Notes under the pieces: model-generated
The model's database searches: none
What the model was told of the DNA's origin: nothing
Seen by the model: the letters and a program-made list of their open reading frames with translations, nothing else
Shown here: positions 6,111-8,976 of the stretch, piece after piece
Position numbering within the stretch: the stretch's first letter is position 1
Layout: every line of letters begins with the position of its first letter
Program-made: the position numbers and the translations under genes
Origin: Thermodesulfovibrionales bacterium
GTDB taxonomy: Bacteria; Nitrospirota; Thermodesulfovibrionia; Thermodesulfovibrionales; SM23-35
DNA length: 8,976 nt
Assembly: GCA_022013235.1 (NCBI GenBank)
Contig: JAKLQR010000291.1
Span: 1-8,976 of the forward strand
Direction: 5' to 3'

Positions 6111-6145
6111 GTGACGATAAATTCCATGCAGCACCAAGGAGACAT

Positions 6146-8776
6146 ATGAACAGCCCGGACATACGATCAGCATTTCTGGAATATTTCAGGAAAAAAGACC
6201 ACACCATTGTTCCGAGTTCTCCCCTTATCCCCTGGAATGACCCCACCCTCCTGTTCGTAAACGCAGGTATGGTACAGTTCAAAAGGACCTTCCTGGGAGA
6301 GGAAAAAAGAGACTATACCCGTGCCGTTACCTGTCAGAAATGCATGAGGGCCGGAGGAAAACACAGCGACCTCGAAAATGTAGGGCACACCTCCCGTCAT
6401 CATACGTTCTTTGAAATGCTGGGCAACTTCTCGTTTGGCGATTATTTCAAGAAGGATGCAATCCTTTTCGGATGGGAACTTCTCACGGAAATATTCAGAC
6501 TTCCTGAGGAGAAACTCTATGTGTCGGTCTATGAGCAGGACGACGAGGCCGAAGAGCTGTGGCATACCCTGATCGGGATTCCGAGCGAAAGGATTGTGAA
6601 GCTCGGAGCAAAGGACAACTTCTGGCAGATGGGCGACACAGGACCATGCGGACCATGCTCGGAAATTATAATCGACCAGGGAAGCCATATCGGATGCGGA
6701 AAACCTGACTGCGCCGTCGGCTGTGATTGCGACCGGTACCTTGAACTCTGGAACCTTGTTTTCATGCAGTTCAACAGGGACGAATCCGGCAGGCTCGATC
6801 CCCTGCCAAAACCGAGCATAGACACGGGCATGGGGCTTGAACGGATCAGCGCCGTCCTTCAGGGTAAAACGAGCAACTTCGATACAGACCTCTTCCAGCC
6901 GGTCCTTCGCGATATTGCTTCGATCGCAAATGTTCCATACGGCCCATCCCCTGATTCGGACACTTCCATGAGAGTCATTGCCGATCATATCCGCGCTTCG
7001 ATGTTTATGCTCTCGGAAGGTCTTTTTCCCTCGAATGAAGGGCGTGGATACGTTTTGAGAAGGATCATCCGGAGAGCCTCAAGGCATGCCAAGCTTCTTC
7101 AGATGCATGACCCGTGCCTCTTTCAGTTAACCGATTCCGTGATAGATTCAATGGGAAGCGCCTATCCTGAGATTGTTCGTGAAAGAGACAGGACCGAAAA
7201 GTTGCTGAAAATGGAAGAAGAGAATTTCCACAGAACAGTCGAAACTGCCATGTTTGTATTTGATGACCTTATCAGGAAAACTAAAGAAAGCGGCCTCCTC
7301 ACGGTTCCCGGAGAAGAAGTTGCTCGGCTTCAGCAAACCCATGGATTGCCTCTGGATTTCGCGAAAGATATCGCGCTCGATGCAGGCCTCGTCATCGATG
7401 AAGAGTCTTTCCACCGGGAGATGGAAGCGCATCGAGATAAGTCAAGACTTGCTGTCACTCTCCTAAGGGTAGAAGTCAAAATGACTGGAGGACAACTCAA
7501 ACTTCCCGGAGGCAAAACAGAATTTGTCGGCTATGATGTCATAACATCAGAAGCCGTTGTATTAGACATTTTTAAATATGGCGAAGTACTGGATAAACTA
7601 TCCGAAGGTGAAGAAGGAGAAATAATCCTGGACAAAACACCTTTCTATGGGGAATCAGGTGGTCAGACCGGAGATACGGGAATAATACAGACGGAATCTT
7701 CTTCAGCAACTGTAGTTGATACAAAAAGACCTTCTTCCGATATTGTTATTCACCTTGTGAAGGTCGACAAGGGAACGATTTCAACAGGTGACAAGGTCAC
7801 CTGCCTCGTAAATGAATCACTGAGAAAATCCACCATGAGAAACCATACTGCCACACACCTTCTCCACAAGGCGTTGAGTATGGTGCTCGGTGAGCATGTG
7901 AAGCAGTCGGGCTCAGTGGTCGATCCTGAAAGGCTCAGGTTTGATTTTACACACTTCTCCGCCGTCCAGGATGGAGAAATCCGGCAAATCGAAGATATCG
8001 TGAATGAAAAAATACTCGATGATCTTCCTGTAAGAACTGATATCATGAGCGTCAATGATGCAGTCAATTCAGGCGCGGTCGCATTGTTTGATGAAAAATA
8101 TGGAGAAACAGTCAGGGTCGTTTCTTCAGGCGATTTCAGCAGGGAACTTTGCGGGGGCACACATTGCAGCTCAACCGGAGAGATCGGATTGTTCGTTATT
8201 ACCTCCGAAGGGAGTGTGGCATCAGGAATCCGAAGGATCGAATCCCTGACAGGGAAACAGGCCCTTTCCTATTTCAGGGCGAAGAAAGCTGAACTTGATG
8301 AGATCAGGAGCTTATTGAAAACTGACAAGCCGGCCGAAAGGATAGAAAAACTTCTCCAGGAGACAAAGTCAATGGAGAAGGAGATCCAGAAACTGAAAAC
8401 AGGCTCTTCACGGGACGCCATATCGGATGCAATACAGAATGCCCTCGACATCGATGGGGTAAAGATCGTTTCCGTCAGACAAGACGGCCTCAGCGCCAAT
8501 GAACTCCGCCTTTTTGCCGATAATGTACGTGACCGTGTGCAATCAGGGATTATCATCGTCTCTTCCGTCCTTGACGGTCAGGCGGGCATCGTCTGCATGG
8601 TGACAAAAGACCTCACAAAACAATATCATGCCGGAGAGATATTGAAAACTCTCTCGAAAATTGCAGGCGGCAAGGGCGGCGGCAAGCCTGAAATGGCGCA
8701 GGGTGGAACAAAAGAGATTGAGAAGCTTGATTCAGCCCTCGGAGCTTTGTACGATATCATTAAGGGCTCACGATAA
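6146..8776 (+). CDS. alaS: Alanyl-tRNA synthetase
   Basis: Class II aminoacyl-tRNA synthetase charging tRNA-Ala in the cytoplasm, with an editing site that clears Ser- and Gly-tRNA-Ala. Complete at 876 residues. Catalytic domain: motif 2 RHHTFFEMLGNF starting at Arg84, motif 3 GMGLER (228-233). Editing domain: zinc ligands His567 and His571 (HTATH) plus Cys669 and His673 (CGGTH). The C-Ala domain ends with GGKGGGKPEMAQGG before the last helix. An extra cysteine cluster, Cys184, 189, 193 and 195 (CX4CX3CXC), sits in the tRNA-recognition side of the catalytic domain where E. coli AlaS has a Cys-poor loop; comparable clusters occur in other bacterial AlaS. ATG at 6146 chosen for AAGGAG at 6136-6141 and the usual start NSPDIRSAFLEYF; an upstream in-frame TTG at 6083 would add 21 unconserved residues. 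Confidence 0.97.
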   Translation: MNSPDIRSAFLEYFRKKDHTIVPSSPLIPWNDPTLLFVNAGMVQFKRTFLGEEKRDYTRAVTCQKCMRAGGKHSDLENVGHTSRHHTFFEMLGNFSFGDYFKKDAILFGWELLTEIFRLPEEKLYVSVYEQDDEAEELWHTLIGIPSERIVKLGAKDNFWQMGDTGPCGPCSEIIIDQGSHIGCGKPDCAVGCDCDRYLELWNLVFMQFNRDESGRLDPLPKPSIDTGMGLERISAVLQGKTSNFDTDLFQPVLRDIASIANVPYGPSPDSDTSMRVIADHIRASMFMLSEGLFPSNEGRGYVLRRIIRRASRHAKLLQMHDPCLFQLTDSVIDSMGSAYPEIVRERDRTEKLLKMEEENFHRTVETAMFVFDDLIRKTKESGLLTVPGEEVARLQQTHGLPLDFAKDIALDAGLVIDEESFHREMEAHRDKSRLAVTLLRVEVKMTGGQLKLPGGKTEFVGYDVITSEAVVLDIFKYGEVLDKLSEGEEGEIILDKTPFYGESGGQTGDTGIIQTESSSATVVDTKRPSSDIVIHLVKVDKGTISTGDKVTCLVNESLRKSTMRNHTATHLLHKALSMVLGEHVKQSGSVVDPERLRFDFTHFSAVQDGEIRQIEDIVNEKILDDLPVRTDIMSVNDAVNSGAVALFDEKYGETVRVVSSGDFSRELCGGTHCSSTGEIGLFVITSEGSVASGIRRIESLTGKQALSYFRAKKAELDEIRSLLKTDKPAERIEKLLQETKSMEKEIQKLKTGSSRDAISDAIQNALDIDGVKIVSVRQDGLSANELRLFADNVRDRVQSGIIIVSSVLDGQAGIVCMVTKDLTKQYHAGEILKTLSKIAGGKGGGKPEMAQGGTKEIEKLDSALGALYDIIKGSR

Positions 8777-8840
8777 ACTTACAGTCCTTCTGATTGAGAT
8801 GTTCCCCGTTTTAATTACAACTCGCTTGATTCTTGAGTTA
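8777..8840. other. Short non-coding spacer after alaS
   Basis: No gene. The only structure is a weak 5 bp inverted repeat, AACTC (8819-8823) and GAGTT (8835-8839), without a following T-run, so no convincing alaS terminator is seen. Confidence 0.4.
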
Positions 8841-8976
8841 CTAAGACGGCTATAAGTAAAGCTACATCGATGTCATTCCCGCTTGTCGGGAATCTTTCTG
8901 AAAACCCGGAAGGATTGCGGACAAGCCGCAATGACAAAGAGCGATAAGAACGTCGCCTTACTAATGACCGTCTTAG
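8841..8976. repeat. Nested inverted-repeat element (MITE/REP-like), reaching the window end
   Basis: The first nine bases CTAAGACGG (8841-8849) are exactly complementary in reverse to the last nine, CCGTCTTAG (8968-8976). The match continues imperfectly for about 27 bp on each side (8841-8867 against 8950-8976, 21 of 27 positions by eye). Inside lies a second, separate palindromic core at 8871-8936. There is no open reading frame, so a transposase would have to be supplied elsewhere, as for a MITE. The outer end is the last base of the window, so a target duplication on the right cannot be checked. It could also be a large transcribed structure behind alaS, but lack of a T-run argues against a simple terminator. 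Confidence 0.65.
8871..8936. repeat. Palindromic core with two matched hairpins
   Basis: The core is bounded by TGTCATT (8871-8877) and AATGACA (8930-8936). Hairpin 1 is ATTCCCG/CGGGAAT (8875-8881 with 8887-8893), loop CTTGT. Hairpin 2 is ATTGCGG/CCGCAAT (8914-8920 with 8926-8932), loop ACAAG, the reverse complement of the first loop. Between them AATCTTTC (8891-8898) pairs with GAAGGATT (8909-8916) with one G-U. The core can thus fold as two small hairpins or one long imperfect one. GTCATTCCCGC...GGGAAT sequences resemble dispersed repeats known from several bacterial genomes. Confidence 0.7.

Noticed and set aside
6083..6145. Upstream TTG as the alaS start
   Set aside because: The extra 21 residues are unconserved and the ATG at 6146 has a good Shine-Dalgarno and the family N-terminus; the TTG fits better as a -35 element.
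8819..8839. AACTC/GAGTT hairpin as the alaS terminator
   Set aside because: Only 5 bp with an 11-base loop and no T-run after it.

Overview
The window carries eleven protein genes and almost no spare DNA. It is chromosomal housekeeping sequence from a Gram-negative-type bacterium of moderate GC. The Tat translocase, a type IV pilus ATPase, a BamE-like lipoprotein and molybdopterin-guanine-dinucleotide synthesis suggest an anaerobe or facultative anaerobe of the Nitrospirota (Thermodesulfovibrio-like) or Desulfobacterota. That placement is inferred from protein character only; no 16S rRNA or other decisive marker is present.

Region 1 (1-1336, minus strand): three overlapping genes read mobA > tatA > alr. 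MobA makes the bis-MGD form of the molybdenum cofactor, TatA exports folded cofactor-loaded proteins, and Alr supplies D-alanine for the cell wall. alr is cut by the left edge. Region 2 (1337-1463) is a divergent intergenic spacer with a good sigma70-type promoter for the plus strand. Region 3 (1464-2950, plus): an OsmC-family protein, phosphatidylglycerophosphatase A (pgpA, TTG start) and the RNA 2',3'-cyclic phosphodiesterase thpR, tightly spaced. Region 4 (3038-6003, plus): recA, a PilT-family ATPase, recX and a small lipoprotein, each coupled to or overlapping the next, with a candidate promoter before recA. Region 5 (6004-8776): a leader with two inverted repeats and a candidate promoter, then complete alaS.

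The recA-recX-alaS order is a widespread bacterial arrangement; here it is expanded by a pilT-type gene between recA and recX and a lipoprotein gene between recX and alaS. Three genes use non-ATG starts (alr GTG; pgpA and recX TTG).

Region 6 (8777-8976) is non-coding. Its last 136 bases form a nested inverted-repeat element: imperfect terminal repeats of about 27 bp enclose a palindromic core in which two hairpins have equivalent arms that differ by paired, structure-preserving changes. This looks like a MITE or REP-like mobile or structured repeat, and its outer end falls on the last base of the window. It is the most unusual item here. I found no CRISPR array, tRNA, rRNA, phage gene or defence system.
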